64,000 nt of DNA from Mercurialis annua (lineage: Eukaryota > Streptophyta > Magnoliopsida > Malpighiales > Euphorbiaceae): the NCBI RefSeq assembly GCF_937616625.2, contig NC_065575.1, positions 9,369,501 to 9,433,500 of the forward strand. Direction: 5' to 3'. Positions 10,377-23,100 of this stretch are shown here, piece by piece (within the stretch, counting starts at the first letter, position 1; every line of letters begins with the position of its first letter). The notes under the pieces are model-generated. The model had not been told where the DNA came from. It saw only the letters and a program-made list of their open reading frames with translations, and did not search any database. The translations under genes were made by a program, and so were the position numbers.

Positions 10377-12040
10377 TCAATCATATCTACGATTTACAGG
10401 TAGGTTTTCACGTAAACTTCGGGCTTGACGTCTATTTCTTTGTCCGGTGCTCTGTGTCTGAAAATGCCTACCCGCGCCACCGCCACCACCACCACCGTCC
10501 TCCTTTTCCTGGTCGCCCTCATCGTCGTCGTCACTATTGTCCTCCGCAGATCCCTCGACGGTACTAGTAAAAACCGAGGTAGACTGGACCAAACCCTACT
10601 ACGGAAACTCTTGGATGTCATCTAGCGAGAATCCGCCCGCTGACCAGTCAGCAAAGGTGGGAGTCATCCGATGTGGGCTCTGGAAAAGATCCAAAGGGAA
10701 TGGAAAATGAGAATACTCTACAGGTGGAAACGAAGTACACATCCCAGGATGTGAAGTTGAAGACGGTTGCTGATACTGCGCAGAGGACTTGTAGAAATGA
10801 GAAGCTGATGCTGGCTGCTCAAAAGGTGTAGATGCCTGGTACAACTGAGGTGCTGAACCAGCGTGGCCATATTGTGTAGATGCATGCTGAAAAGGGGATG
10901 CTGATGAACGCTGAAACTGTGAAGCAATCCTCTTTGATCATAATGCGAGGATGCCTGAATGAAGTTGGGTGGCGGCGGCGTGAAGTGGTAGTAATCTGGC
11001 TCTCTGAAGGGGTGAAAAACACTGGCTCGGGCATAGGGTCATCTGCAAGGGACCGTGGCGCTAGAGGAGGCGGATGTCGTTGTCGACGACAAGACCGGAT
11101 TGTCTGTGGATCTATCGTTGGCTGAGGAATGGCCGGTAGCCCAAACGACTCAATGGAAAGATGTGTCGGTGGGATTGTGACGTCACGCCACTCCTCCTAT
11201 GATGCCAACTGTGAACTCCGTGTAATGGACCGAAACCGTGAAGAAATGTCAGCCTCCATATGCATAGTCTCCATCGCATCAGCCTGAAAAAAATACATGG
11301 AAACAGTGAGATATATCGTAATAAAACCAGAAATCGATAAACCGTAAACAAACATATAAACTGTATATCATAATTAAGTACATGTGCTATCTCTCTTGCA
11401 ACCTGAGGTGTGACCCATCTTCGCGTGACACGCCGAAACCACTCCATATACTCAGAATGGTATGGAGAGGGTCCTTGTAAAAGGGGTCCGTCGACGACAT
11501 GATCCAACCTGTTATCCCAAAGATCGATGTAGAAAGCATGCGTGTGCCGCCAATTGTCACTGCCCATTATCGTATAACTATGCAGGACATGGTCTTGTCT
11601 AGGCTGAAGTGGGATAAATTGTTGTAGACCAAACTGCTGCAGAACTCTATCGGGCTGGTGCCACTCCACGATATGAAAATAAATGAGCGGAACAACAGAC
11701 CGCCAAATACGTCGGCCCTCTAAACAGTACGCGAGGAGGAGACTCAGTATCTCATCCGTGTAGGGCTCGCAGCATTACGAAGCATGTTCGGGGTCCTCGC
11801 AGCATTACGAAGCATGTTGTACACGTTCTCATCGGTTGTTATAGGATATGCATAGTAACTGACAATGTGATTTGCATCATATTGAGGTACGCGTAAGTAA
11901 ATCTTCGTAATTACGGTATCATCACCTAAACCAATTGTCCTTCTAACTATGTTCTCTAACTCTAAAAAACTCATTCGCAAACTCAGTTCAACTATTCTTC
12001 GACAACCTAAATAATAATCTACTCCACCTGAAGTGTCCAT
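10377..12040 (-). pseudogene. MuDR N-terminal / plant mobile domain fusion gene, degenerate
   Basis: The minus strand starts at 12040 with MDTSGGVDYYLGCRRIVELS, the usual MuDR-family N-terminal domain, to about 11765. The region from about 11760 to 11390 then reads PYTDEILSLLLAYCLEGRR, VEWHQPDRVLQQFGLQQFIP and YMEWFRRVTRRWV, hallmarks of the plant mobile domain (aminotransferase-like, MAIN/MAIL1-related). A likely intron (about 11385-11285) leads to ADAMETMHMEAD. Farther on come a Gln/Ser/Pro-rich tail (10844-10599) and an acidic, glycine-rich, then basic end (10592-10377). The transposase core between the two domains is missing, and a short direct duplication (NMLRNAA twice) and frame breaks are present. 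Likely non-functional; exon ends are approximate. Confidence 0.65.
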
Positions 12041-12640
12041 TATTGTGCCAACCCAATAAATTAATTACGACGGCATTATTACGGTCGTCATCACTACAAT
12101 TTTTAAAAAAAGTTAATTCATAATTTATAACATTTAAATTGTAACATTTAATTTTAACTTTTTAATATTTCAATTGTCATGGAAATTTTTCTTTGTATAG
12201 CAATAATTCTAATTATCATATTTGGCATTTAATTTTTTTGAATTTTTTTATAAATTAAATTTTAAATTTTAACATTTTAGCGATATTAAATTAATTTATA
12301 ACAAATAAATTAAAGTCTAAATTCTAACATTTAAACTCTATTAAGTTATTTTTTTTAATATTTTAATTAAATTTTAATATTATATTAACTTCATTTCTAA
12401 TAAATAAATTACAAAAATAACTTACCTCTTGTAGTCCACGCTGCCTGAATAAAGGATAATACTCCAAATATGCAATCATTGAAAATCTAATAACGTCGAA
12501 ATATATTGAAATTTTAGAAAAAAATAAAAAATTTTAAAAAAACGTGGAATAGGGGGAGAGGGATGAGAGGCCAAGCCCCCATTTTTTCATGATTTGTGCT
12601 GTGGGAAAAAATGGGGCTCAGCCCCTCATTTTATAGTGTT
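12041..12640. other. AT-rich promoter-side region of the Mutator-like element
   Basis: This lies upstream of the minus-strand element gene. It is AT-rich with no coding signal and leads into the palindrome-rich right subterminal zone from 12640. Confidence 0.4.
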
Positions 12641-15600
12641 GCTGTCCGCGTAAATATTACGCGGACGGCAACACAGACCAAGGCAGGTCAACAATTGACC
12701 CGCCTCTGTCAGGGAATTTATTCCTTGTCTGGATAAAGGGAATAAATTCCCTGAATATGACAAAGTCGTCCGCGGAACACTGTCAGCATTCCTTTTGATC
12801 CACGTTGGAGCAAAAGGACCGTCCGCAGAAAGGATCAGCAGACGGCATGCAAAAATGGTCCGTCCGCATATGTTTTCTGCAAACAGCCCATAAAAATGCC
12901 AAAAACCCGGAAATATTAATTTCCGGAGTGCAAATAAGTAAAAATGTTCCAGATAAAAGACATATATGGGATTAACCCGGGGTTGGGCCTCAAGACTAAA
13001 CTTGTAATTAGCTTGATTTGGAAAAACTATATCATTACAGGGAAATGCAACTCTACCAATATCAAGTGATTTATTTACAATATAGCAAATAGTTTGACCT
13101 ACACTTAGTGAGCCATCATTTGCAAATTTTTCATAATACAAATCTTGAGGTTTTATCTTGAGTATTGAGATATCCCAATTCGGAGAAGTAAATACTGTCA
13201 GCATGCCTTTTGCTCCACGTTGGAGCAGACGTGGAGCAAAAGGACCGTCCGCAGAAAAGATCCGCGGACGGCATGCAAAAATGTGTCGTCCGCATATCTT
13301 TTATGTGGACGGCCCATAAAAATGGCACAAACCCGGAAATATCAATTTCCGGGGTGCAAATAAGTAAAAATGTTCCAGATATAGGACATATATGGGATTA
13401 ACCCGGGGTTGGGCCTCAAGACTAAACTTGTAATTAGCTTGATTTGGAAAAATTATATCATTACAGGGAAATGCACCTCTACCAATGTCAAGTGATTTAT
13501 TTCGAATATGGCAAATAGTTTGACCTACACTTAGTGAGCCATCATTTGCAAATTTTTCATAATACAAATCTTGAGGTTTTATCTTGAGTATTGAGATATC
13601 CCAATTCGGAGAAGTAAATACCTTCAGCATGCCTTTTGCTCCACGTTGGAGCAGGCGTGGAGCAAAAGGACCGTCCGCAGAAAGGATCTGCGGACGGCAT
13701 GCAAAAATGGGCCGTCCGCATTTCGTTTTTGCGGACGGCCCATAAAAATGGCACAAACCCGGAAATATCAATTTCCGGGTTGCAAATAAGTTTAAATGTT
13801 TCAGATATAGGACATATATGGGATAAACCCGGGGTTGGGCCTCAAGACTAAACTTGTAATTAGCTAGATTTGGAAAAACTATATCATTACAGGGAAATGC
13901 AACTCTACCAATGTCAAGTGATTTATTTCGAATATGGCAAATAGTTTGACCTACACTTAGTGAGCCATCATTTTCAAATTTTTCATAATACAAATCTTGA
14001 GGTTTTATCTTGAGTATTGAGATATCCACATTCGGAGAAGTAAATACCTTCATCATGCCTTTTGCTCCACGTTGGAGCATACGTGGAGCAAAAGGACCAT
14101 CCCAAGAAAGGATCCGCGGACGGCATGCAAAAATGGGCCGTTCGCATATGTTTTCTGCGGACGGCTCATAAAAATGGCACAAACCCGGAAATATCAATTT
14201 CCGGGGTGCAAATAAGTAAAAATGTTTCAGATATAGGACATATATGGGATGAACCCGGGTTGGGCCTCAAGACTAAACTTGTAATTAGCTTGACTTGGAA
14301 AAACTATATCATTACAGGGAAATGCAACTCTACCAATATCAAGTGATTTATTTCCAATATAGCAAATAGTTTGACCTACACTTAGTGAGCCATCATTTGA
14401 AAATTTTTCATAACACAAATCTTGAGGTTTTATCTTCAGTATTGAGATATCCCAATTCAGAGAAGTAAATACTGTCAGCATGCCTTTTGCTCCTCGTTGG
14501 AGCAGACGTGGAGCAAAAGGACCGTCCCAAGAAAGGATCCGTGGACGGCATGCAAAAATGGGCCGTTCACATATGTCTTCTGCAGACGGCTCATAAAAAT
14601 GGCACAAACCCGGAAATATCAATTTCCGGGGTGCAAATAAGTAAAAATGTTTCAGATATAGGACATATATGGGATGAACCCGGGTTGGGCCTCAAGACTA
14701 AACTTGTAATTAGCTTGACTTGGAAAAACTATATCATTACAGGAAAATGCAACTCTACCAATATCAAGTGATTTATTTCCAATATAGCAAATAGTTTGAC
14801 CTACACTTAGTGAGCCATCATTTGCAAATTTTTCATAATACAAATCTTGAGGTTTTATCTTGAGTATTGAGATATCCCAGTTCGGAGAAGTAAATACTGT
14901 CAGCATGCCCTTTGCTCCACGTTGGAGCAGACGTGGAGCAAAAGGACCGTCCGATGAAAGGATCCGCGGACGGCATGCAAAAATGGGATGTCCGCATATC
15001 TCTTTTGCGGGCGGCCCATAAAAATGGCACAAACCCGGAAATATCAATTTCCATGGTGCAAATAAGTTAAAATGTTTCAGATATAGGATATATATGGGAT
15101 AAACCCGGGGTTGGGCCTCAAGACTAAACTTGTAATTAGCTTGATTTGGAAAAACTATATCATTACAGGGAAATGCAACTCTACCAATGTCAAGTGATTT
15201 ATTTCGAATATGGCAAATAGTTTGACCTACACTTAGTGAGCCATCATTTGCAATTTTTTCATAATACAAATCTTGAGGTTTTATCTTAAGTATTGAGATA
15301 TCCACATTCGGAGAAGTAAATACCTTCATCATGCCTTTTGCTCCAACGAGCAAAAGGACCGTCCGCAGGAAGGATCCGCGGACGGCATGTAAAACTAGGC
15401 CGTCCATATATCTTTTTTGCGGACGGCCCATAAAAATGGCACAAACCCGGAAATATCGATTTCCGGGGTGCAAATAAGTAAAAATGTTTCAGATATAGGA
15501 CATATATGGGATAAACCCGGGGTTGGGCCTCAAGACTAAACTTGTAATTAGCTTGATTTGGAAATACTATATCATTACAGGGAAATGCAACTCTACCAAT

Positions 15601-16500
15601 ATCAAGTGATTTATTTCCAATATAGCAAATAGTTTGACCTACACTTAGTGTGCCATCATTTGCAAATTTTTCATAATACAAATCTTGAGGTTTTATCTTG
15701 AGTATTGAGATATCCCAATTCGGAGAAGTAAATACTGTTAGCATTCCTTTTGCTCCACGTTGGAGCATACGTGGAGCAAAAGGACCATCCCAAGAAAGGA
15801 TCCGCGGACGGCATGCAAAAATGGGCCGTTCGCATATGTTTTCTACGGACGGCTCATAAAATGGCACAAACCCGGAAATATCAATTTCCGGGGTGCAAAT
15901 AAGTAAAAATGTTTCAGATATAGGACATATATGGGATGAACCCGGGTTGGGCCTCAAGACTAAACTTGTAATTAGCTTGACTTGAAAAAACTATATCATT
16001 ACATGGAAATGCAACTCTACCAATATCAAGTGATTTATTTCCAATATAGCAAATAGTTTGACCTACACTTAATGAGCCATCATTTGCAAATTTTTCATAA
16101 TACAAATCTTGAGGTTTTATCTTGAGTATTGAGGTATCCCAATTCGGAGAAGTAAATACTGTCAGCATACCTTTTGCTCCACGTTGGAGCAGACGTGAAG
16201 CAAAAGGACCGTCCGCAGAAAGGATCCGCGGACGACATGCAAAAATGGGCCGTCCGCATATCTTTTTTGCGGACGGCCCATAAAAATGGCACAAACCCGG
16301 AAATATCAATTTCCGGGGTGCAAATAAGTTTAAATGTTTCAGATATAGGACATATATGGGATAAACCCGGGGTTGGGCCTCAAGACTAAACTTGTAATTA
16401 GCTTGACTTGGAAAAACTATATCATTACAGGGAAATGCAACTCTACCAATATCAAGTGAATTATTTCCAATATAGCAAATAGTTTGACCTACACTTAGTG

Positions 16501-19500
16501 TGTAATAACCTAAATTTTTGAGGTATTTGCGTGTAGTGCCACGAGGCATAATCGTAAAGATTAAGAATGAGAGTATCAGATTAGGATTGGATAATAAGGA
16601 CTTACACCGAAGCGGGTCTATTGGAATTATCGTAAAATAATAATTTTAATTGAAAATTTATTATGCGATAAATTGGATTTAATCAAGACAAAAAGGGAAT
16701 AAAAAAATAAAATAAAATAAGTTGGAAAGCCGAACTAATAATATTCACGCCAAGGCCCGTGAAATATTAATAATAAACAATCGTCAAAGTTTCGTAAGTG
16801 TACGAAATCGTTTTAGAAGATAGTTGATGATTAGTTAAGAATAAGGGTTAAAGTGCAAATTAGTCACTTTAAGGACTAAAGTGGACTTTTAACCACAAAC
16901 TTCCGGAAGAAGTTGTGTTTTACTCTATTTTTTCAAGATAAGAAAATAATATCGATAAAGTTGTTATCAATGGTCAATAAAATGAAAAATTGGACGAAAA
17001 AGTGAGAAAAAGTGCAAGTTAGCTCAAAATGGAAATTTGAGCGTTTTTGGCCAAAATTGCCAAAATATATTATTGGAAAGTGATATTAAAAGATATGAGA
17101 CTAATGTTATTTATTTGGGAAATAAATAATACGGAACTTATCGAGAATTGAATGATTAAAAGATTAGTGCACTAAATTGTACGAAAGATAAGCTAGAAAG
17201 TGAAGAGAAAGGAGGTGACAACTTCAAAGACCTAAGTGGAATTTTTACCCACTTATTATCATCTTTTATGAATGAATAATCATTCATTTAAACACAAAAT
17301 TGCAGCAAACCAAAGGTAAAATCCGTAGCTCTTCATTTCCAAATTCTCCAAAATTTCAAATCTTCATATCTTTTTCGTTTCTCAACGAAATTGAGCGATT
17401 CTTGCGGCCACGGAACGAGGAAGTGATTATCTACAACTCTATGGCATCAATTTAAGGTAAGGAGCTCGAATTTTGGTCAGGGTTTCAGAGTTATATTTCG
17501 GGTTTTGCAAGTTTGATGGTGATGATGCTTGATTAACTAAGACTTGATGTTTATGCTATATAATTGATTAGTTGTAGTGATTATGGCTGAGAATTGAATT
17601 GATTATAATGAGTGTGAGAGTTGTTCTTGATTAGGGTTCATGAGTTAATTTAGAGATTTAATTGGGGTTTTGGTTGTTTGTTTGTTGTATCATGTTTATG
17701 AGCTTGGATTAAGAGAATTCATGAATATTTTTGATGGCTAAGGCTTGGCCAAGAAGACATCATTAAGGTAAGGGTTTATATTCTGAACTTTATGAGTTGT
17801 TGTTGATAAAAATTTGATAAGAATTGAGTAGGGTGATTGGTAATGTTGGTGATTGAATTGTAGAACTTGGTTTTGATTGAATTGTTGTGTGATGATGGTG
17901 AGTTTGAGGGTTGTGATTTGTGTTTTGTTGACCCTAGGCCCTGGTTAGATTCTGTCCAGCCCCTCCCATGCCTCCAATTGGCTTTCGTTTAGTTAGTTTT
18001 AATAGACGTTAGTCCGGAAACTAGTTGGACGTTTTGCAGAAAAATGTCCCGCAAAACAGCCACATTGCAAGAGCGATATCTCGAGCTGTATATCTCCAAA
18101 TTAAGTTCTGTTTGTTGATACGGAAACTTTAGGATGTTAACTATAATTTTCTAAGTTTGAGTTTCTGTTGAATCGGACTCTATGATGCTCAAACTAATCA
18201 AAACAGTTCATTGCGTAAAACTGCCCTGCAGTTTTAACAGCTCAAGGTCTTAACTTCCGAGCTGATTTTCGACACCTTCAGGTGCTAGTTTTGGTCCGAG
18301 ACCTAAACAAAAGTTGTAGGCGACGTTCTAAATTTTAAGAATGTCACTTTTGTTTAGAGGTCGGACTATTTTAAATAAGCGTTTTGGTAATCAAAATGAA
18401 CTGTAAAAACAACTTTCATATGGAAAATGGTGAGTAGAATTATTATTAATTCGTATCGTTATCGAATTTGCGTAGACCCAACGAGGTGAATACCGACGAG
18501 GCGCAGAATTTATGGATCGAGATTAACGTTTTGCTGGATTAGAGTAAATGGATAAGCAAGTGGTGAGTACACTTTAAATTACTCGCTAATATTCGTAGAG
18601 CTACGTATTTTAATACGAAAGCTATATGAATATTTTTATGTTTAAATGTATGTTCTTAAAATGCATATATATGTATGTTTTGAAAATGATGTTTTATCGT
18701 ATTGTGCTATTTTGATAATAATACAAGTAAATGAAAAGAGTATATATATTTAAACACCGGGGATGGGTAAAGTAATAAAATGTGAATTGAACCAAATATA
18801 AATAAGAAAAGTACAGTACATTCCTATATGTACTAATAAATCGAATATCGAATAATATACAAGTATCAGATCAGATATGAATAAGGAAATATAGTACATT
18901 CCGATATGTACTATCAAACATAATAAATACCCATACGTGCGTGTGTTATAGATGTATGCTTGTAAATTGTAATGTGCATGCCATGGTCCATAAAGGATCA
19001 ATACAACAGAACGAAAAATACAAAAAAACGTAAAATGAGAATTGTACTATGGTGCACAAAATAATAAGAACTGAGATACAAGGTTGAACTCGGTAGAATT
19101 ATCCCGAGACCTGTATCTCATCCATTCTCGATGATAATCCTCGGAACTCATACGAAATAAAAAGTAAGTGTGATACATCGAGAATCAATACGAAACAAGA
19201 TCGAGACACAATGTGAACAATTACTCCTATTAAATGTCAATAGGAATCATATGAATCGACAGTTAAGTTCAAAAGACCTGCAGGGTGCAGAGTCCGAATG
19301 CAGACACGAAGGTAACTCGGTTGAACTATCTCGGGACCCGTGTTTAAGGAGTAACTCGGTTGAATTATCTCGGGACTCCTATCGATCGTTTGGGATTGAG
19401 AAATGGTACAAGTAACTCGGTTGAATTATCTCGGGACTGTACCATATGGTTATGGGTAACTCGGTTGAACTATCTCGGGACCCAACCATAAGGATCAAGT

Positions 19501-20147
19501 CACAAGAGACTTGCCAATGATTTAGTTCGACTTAGAATCATGATGATATAAACTAAGATTTAAGATTCGGTCAAAACTAATGAAACAAAACGAGAGAAGA
19601 AAAATATCAAAACCATAATAAGAAATCGAAGATGTCAAATACGTATAAACTATAAGTTTATGAAATAAACAAAGAGATATGAAGGAAAGTAAACAAGGTA
19701 TGCAATATGATTTCAAAAGAGTATTTTCTATATACAAAGGGGGTTTTCAACGATTTTAACCCTTTATGTGATATTGCGTGTGATTTGGTGAACTCACTCA
19801 GTTTTATACTGACCCCGTTGCTCCTCCCATTTTTCAGGGATAGTATGATATGATTTGAAGAGTTAAGCTTCCGAAGTTTTAATTCTCGGAAGTCATTTGC
19901 ACAAGAAGTAAAAGAAGGATTTCATTCTAGCGGTCCGCAGTAGTCTAGATGTTTTTGTCTATGTATTTGTATAACGCATTTTGAACTCTGATGTTTTTAT
20001 GTAAAATGGGGTCACATGTATTTTGATATATGAAATATGATTTGATTTGCGAAAAATTTACACAGGTTTTTAGGCTTGCTACGGGATTTGGAGCTACCAC
20101 TCCCATTCCCTAGCGCCGGTCGCGGCTCATAAATTTGGGTCGTGACA
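16501..20147 (+). mobile_element. Solo LTR of a Ty3-type retrotransposon (3.65 kb)
   Basis: The block begins TGTAATAACC and ends GGGTCGTGACA, with TAGTG on both sides (16496-16500 and 20148-20152), a perfect 5 bp target duplication inside an array unit. Its ends resemble those of the intact LTR retrotransposon at 28500-38058, but the interior is largely different. No primer site, gag or second LTR is present. The length is large for an LTR. It carries a five-hairpin array at 19072-19490. Confidence 0.9.
19072..19490 (+). repeat. Array of five hairpins with a common loop and different stems
   Basis: A core close to ACTCGGTTGAAYTATCTCGG recurs five times. Each core is bracketed by its own complementary arms: TGAGATACAAGGT/ACCTGTATCTCA (19072, 19109), ACACGAAGGT/ACCCGTGT (19304, 19336), AAGGAGT/ACTCCT (19346, 19375), ATGGTACAAGT/ACTGTACCAT (19403, 19436) and TATGGTTATGGGT/ACCCAACCATA (19445, 19480). 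Stem sequences differ between copies but stay paired, usually with a one- or two-base bulge on the left arm. Confidence 0.85.
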
Positions 20148-23100
20148 TAGTGAGCCATCATTTGCAAATTTTTCATAATACAAATCTTGAGGTTTTATCT
20201 TGAGTATTGAGATATCCCAATTCAGAGAAGTAAATACTGTCAGCATGACTTTTGCTCCTCGTTGGAGCAGACGTGGAGCAAAAGGACCGTCCCAAGAAAG
20301 GATCCGCGGACGGCATGCAAAAATGGGCCGTTCACATATGTTTTCTGCGGACGGCTCATAAAAATGGCACAAACCCGGAAATATCAATTTCCGGGGTGCA
20401 AATAAGTAAAAATGTTTCAGATATAGGACATATATGGGATGAACCCGGGTTGGGCCTCAAGACTAAACTTGTAATTAGCTTGACTTGGAAAAACTATATC
20501 ATTACAGGGAAATGCAACTCTACCAATATCAAGTGATTTATTTCCAATATAGCAAATAGTTTGACCTACACATAGTGAGCCATTATTTGCAAATTATTCA
20601 TAATACAAATCTTGAGGTTTTATCTTGAGTATTGAGATATCCCAATTCGGAGAAGTAAATACTGTCAGCATGCCTTTTGCTCCACGTTGGAGCAGACGTG
20701 GAGCAAAAGGACCGTCCGCAGAAAGGATCCGCGGACGGCATGCAAAAATGGGCTGTCCGCATATCTTTTTTGCGGACGGCCCATAAAAATGGCACAAACC
20801 CGGAAATATCAATTTCCAGGGTACAAATAAGTTAAAATGTTTCAGATATAGGATATATATGGGATAAACCCGGGGTTGGGCCTCAAGACTAAACTTGTAA
20901 TTAGCTTGATTTGGAAAAACTATATCATTACAGGGAAATGCAACTCTACCAATATCAAGTGATTTATTTCGAATATGGCAAATAGTTTGACCTACACTTA
21001 GTGAGCCATCATTTGCAATTTTTTCATAATACAAATCTTGAGGTTTTATCTTAAGTATTGAGATATCCACATTCGGAGAAGTAAATACCTTCATCATGCC
21101 TTTTTCTCCACGTTGGAGCAGATGTGGAGCAAAAGGACCGTCCGCAGAAAGGATCCGCGGACGGCATGCAAAAATAGGCCGTCCGCATATCTTTTTTGCG
21201 GACGGCCCATAATAATGGCACAAACCCAGAAATATCGATTTCCGGGGTGCAAATAAGTAAAAATCTTTCAGATATTGGACATATATGGGATAAACCCGGG
21301 GTTGGGCCTCAAGACTAAACTTGTAATTAGCTTGATTTGGAAATACTATATCATTACAGGGAAATGCAACTCTACCAATATCAAGTGATTTATTTCCAAT
21401 ATAGCAAATAGTTTGACCTACACTTAATGTGCCATCATTTGCAAATTATTCATAATACAAGTTTTGAGGTTTTATCTTGAGTATTGAGATATCCCAATTC
21501 GGAGAAGTAAATACTGTCAGCATTCCTTTTGCTCCACGTTGGAGCATACGTGGAGCAAAAGGACCATCCCAAGAAAGGATCCGCGGACGGCATGCAAAAA
21601 TGGGCCGTTCGCAAATGTTTTCTGCGGACGGCTCATAAAAATGGTACAAACCCGGAAATATAAATTTCCGGGGTGCAAATAAGTAAAAATGTATCAGATA
21701 TAGGACATATATGGGATGAACCCGGGTTGGGCCTCAAGACTAAACTTGTAATTAGCTTGATTTGGAAATACTATATCATTACAGGGAAATGCAACTCTAC
21801 CAATGTCAAGTGATTATTTCCAATATGGCAAATATTTTGACCTACAGTTAATGAGCCATCATTTGCAAATTTTTCATAATACAAATCTTAAGGTTTTATC
21901 TTGAGTATTGAGATATCCCAATTCGGAGAAGTAAATACTGTCAGCATACCTTTTGCTCCACGTTGGAGCAGGCGTGGAGCAAAAGGACCGTCCGCAGAAA
22001 GGATCTGCGGACGGCATGCAAAAATGGGCCGTCCGCATTTCGTTTTTGCGGACGGCCCATAAAAATGGCACAAACTCGGAAATATCAATTTCCGGGTTGC
22101 AAATAAGTTTAAATGTTTCAGATATAGGACATATATGGGATAAACCCGGGGTTGGGCCTCAAGACTAAACTTGTAATTAGCTTGATTTGAAAAAACTATA
22201 TCATTACAGGGAAATGCAACTCTACCAATGTCAAGTGATTTATTTCGAATATGGCAAATAGTTTCACCTACACTTAGTGAGCCATCATTTGCAAATTTTT
22301 CATAATACAAATCTTGAGGTTTTATCTTGAGTATTGAGATATCCACATTCGGAGAAGTAAATACCTTCATCATGCCTTTTGCTCCACATTGGAGCAGACG
22401 TGGAGCAAAAGGACCGTCCGCAGAAAGCATCCGCGGACGGCATGTAAAACTGGGCAATCCGCACATCTTTTTTGCCTAAGGCCCATAAAAATGGCACTAA
22501 CCCGGAAATATCGATTTCCGGGGTGCAAATAAGTAAAAATGTTTCAGATATAGGACATATATGGGATAAACCCTGGGTTGGGCCTCAAGACTAAACTTGT
22601 AATTAGCTTGATTTGGAAATACTATATCATTACAGGGAAATGTAACTCTACCAATGTCAAGTGATTATTTCCAATATGGCAAATATATTGACCTACACTT
22701 AGTGAGACATCATTTGCAAATTTTTAATAATACAAATCTTGAGGTTTTATCTTGAGTATTGAGATATCCCAATTCAGAGAAGTAAATACTGTCAGCATGC
22801 CTTTTGCTCCACGTTGAAGCAGACGTGGAGCAAAAGGACCGTCTGCATAAAGGATCCGCGGACGGCGTGCAAAAATGGGCCGTCCGCATATGTTTTCTGC
22901 GGACAGCCCATAAAAATGGCACAAACCCGGAAATATCGATTTCCGGGGTGCAAATAAGTTTAAATGTTTCAGATATAGGACATATATGGGATAAACCCGG
23001 GGTTGGGCCTCAAGACTAAACTTGTAATTAGCTTTATTTGGAAATACTATATCATTACAGGGAAATGCAACTCTACCAATATCAAGTGATTTATTTCCAA

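Larger units (their letters stand above)
9766..12978 (-). mobile_element. Mutator-like element carrying a plant mobile domain gene
   Basis: A 3.2 kb element with long imperfect inverted ends that start GGGTTTWTCCCATATATGTC on both strands and stay similar for about 200 bp. The subterminal zones are packed with palindromes (GGCCGTCCGC...GCGGACGGCC; CTCCACG...CGTGGAG). The flanks are G-rich: GGGGGGTTG on the left and GGGGTTGGG on the right, consistent with a roughly 9 bp duplication in the G-run present in protease copy 1. It lies 27 bp from the hAT-like element. The enclosed minus-strand gene has both a MuDR-type N terminus and a plant mobile domain. Confidence 0.8.

Noticed and set aside
13636..13851. 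Recurrent plus-strand frames of about 71-94 codons in the array
   Set aside because: They overlap the hairpin-rich transposon half and are antisense to the exon half; no known domain.
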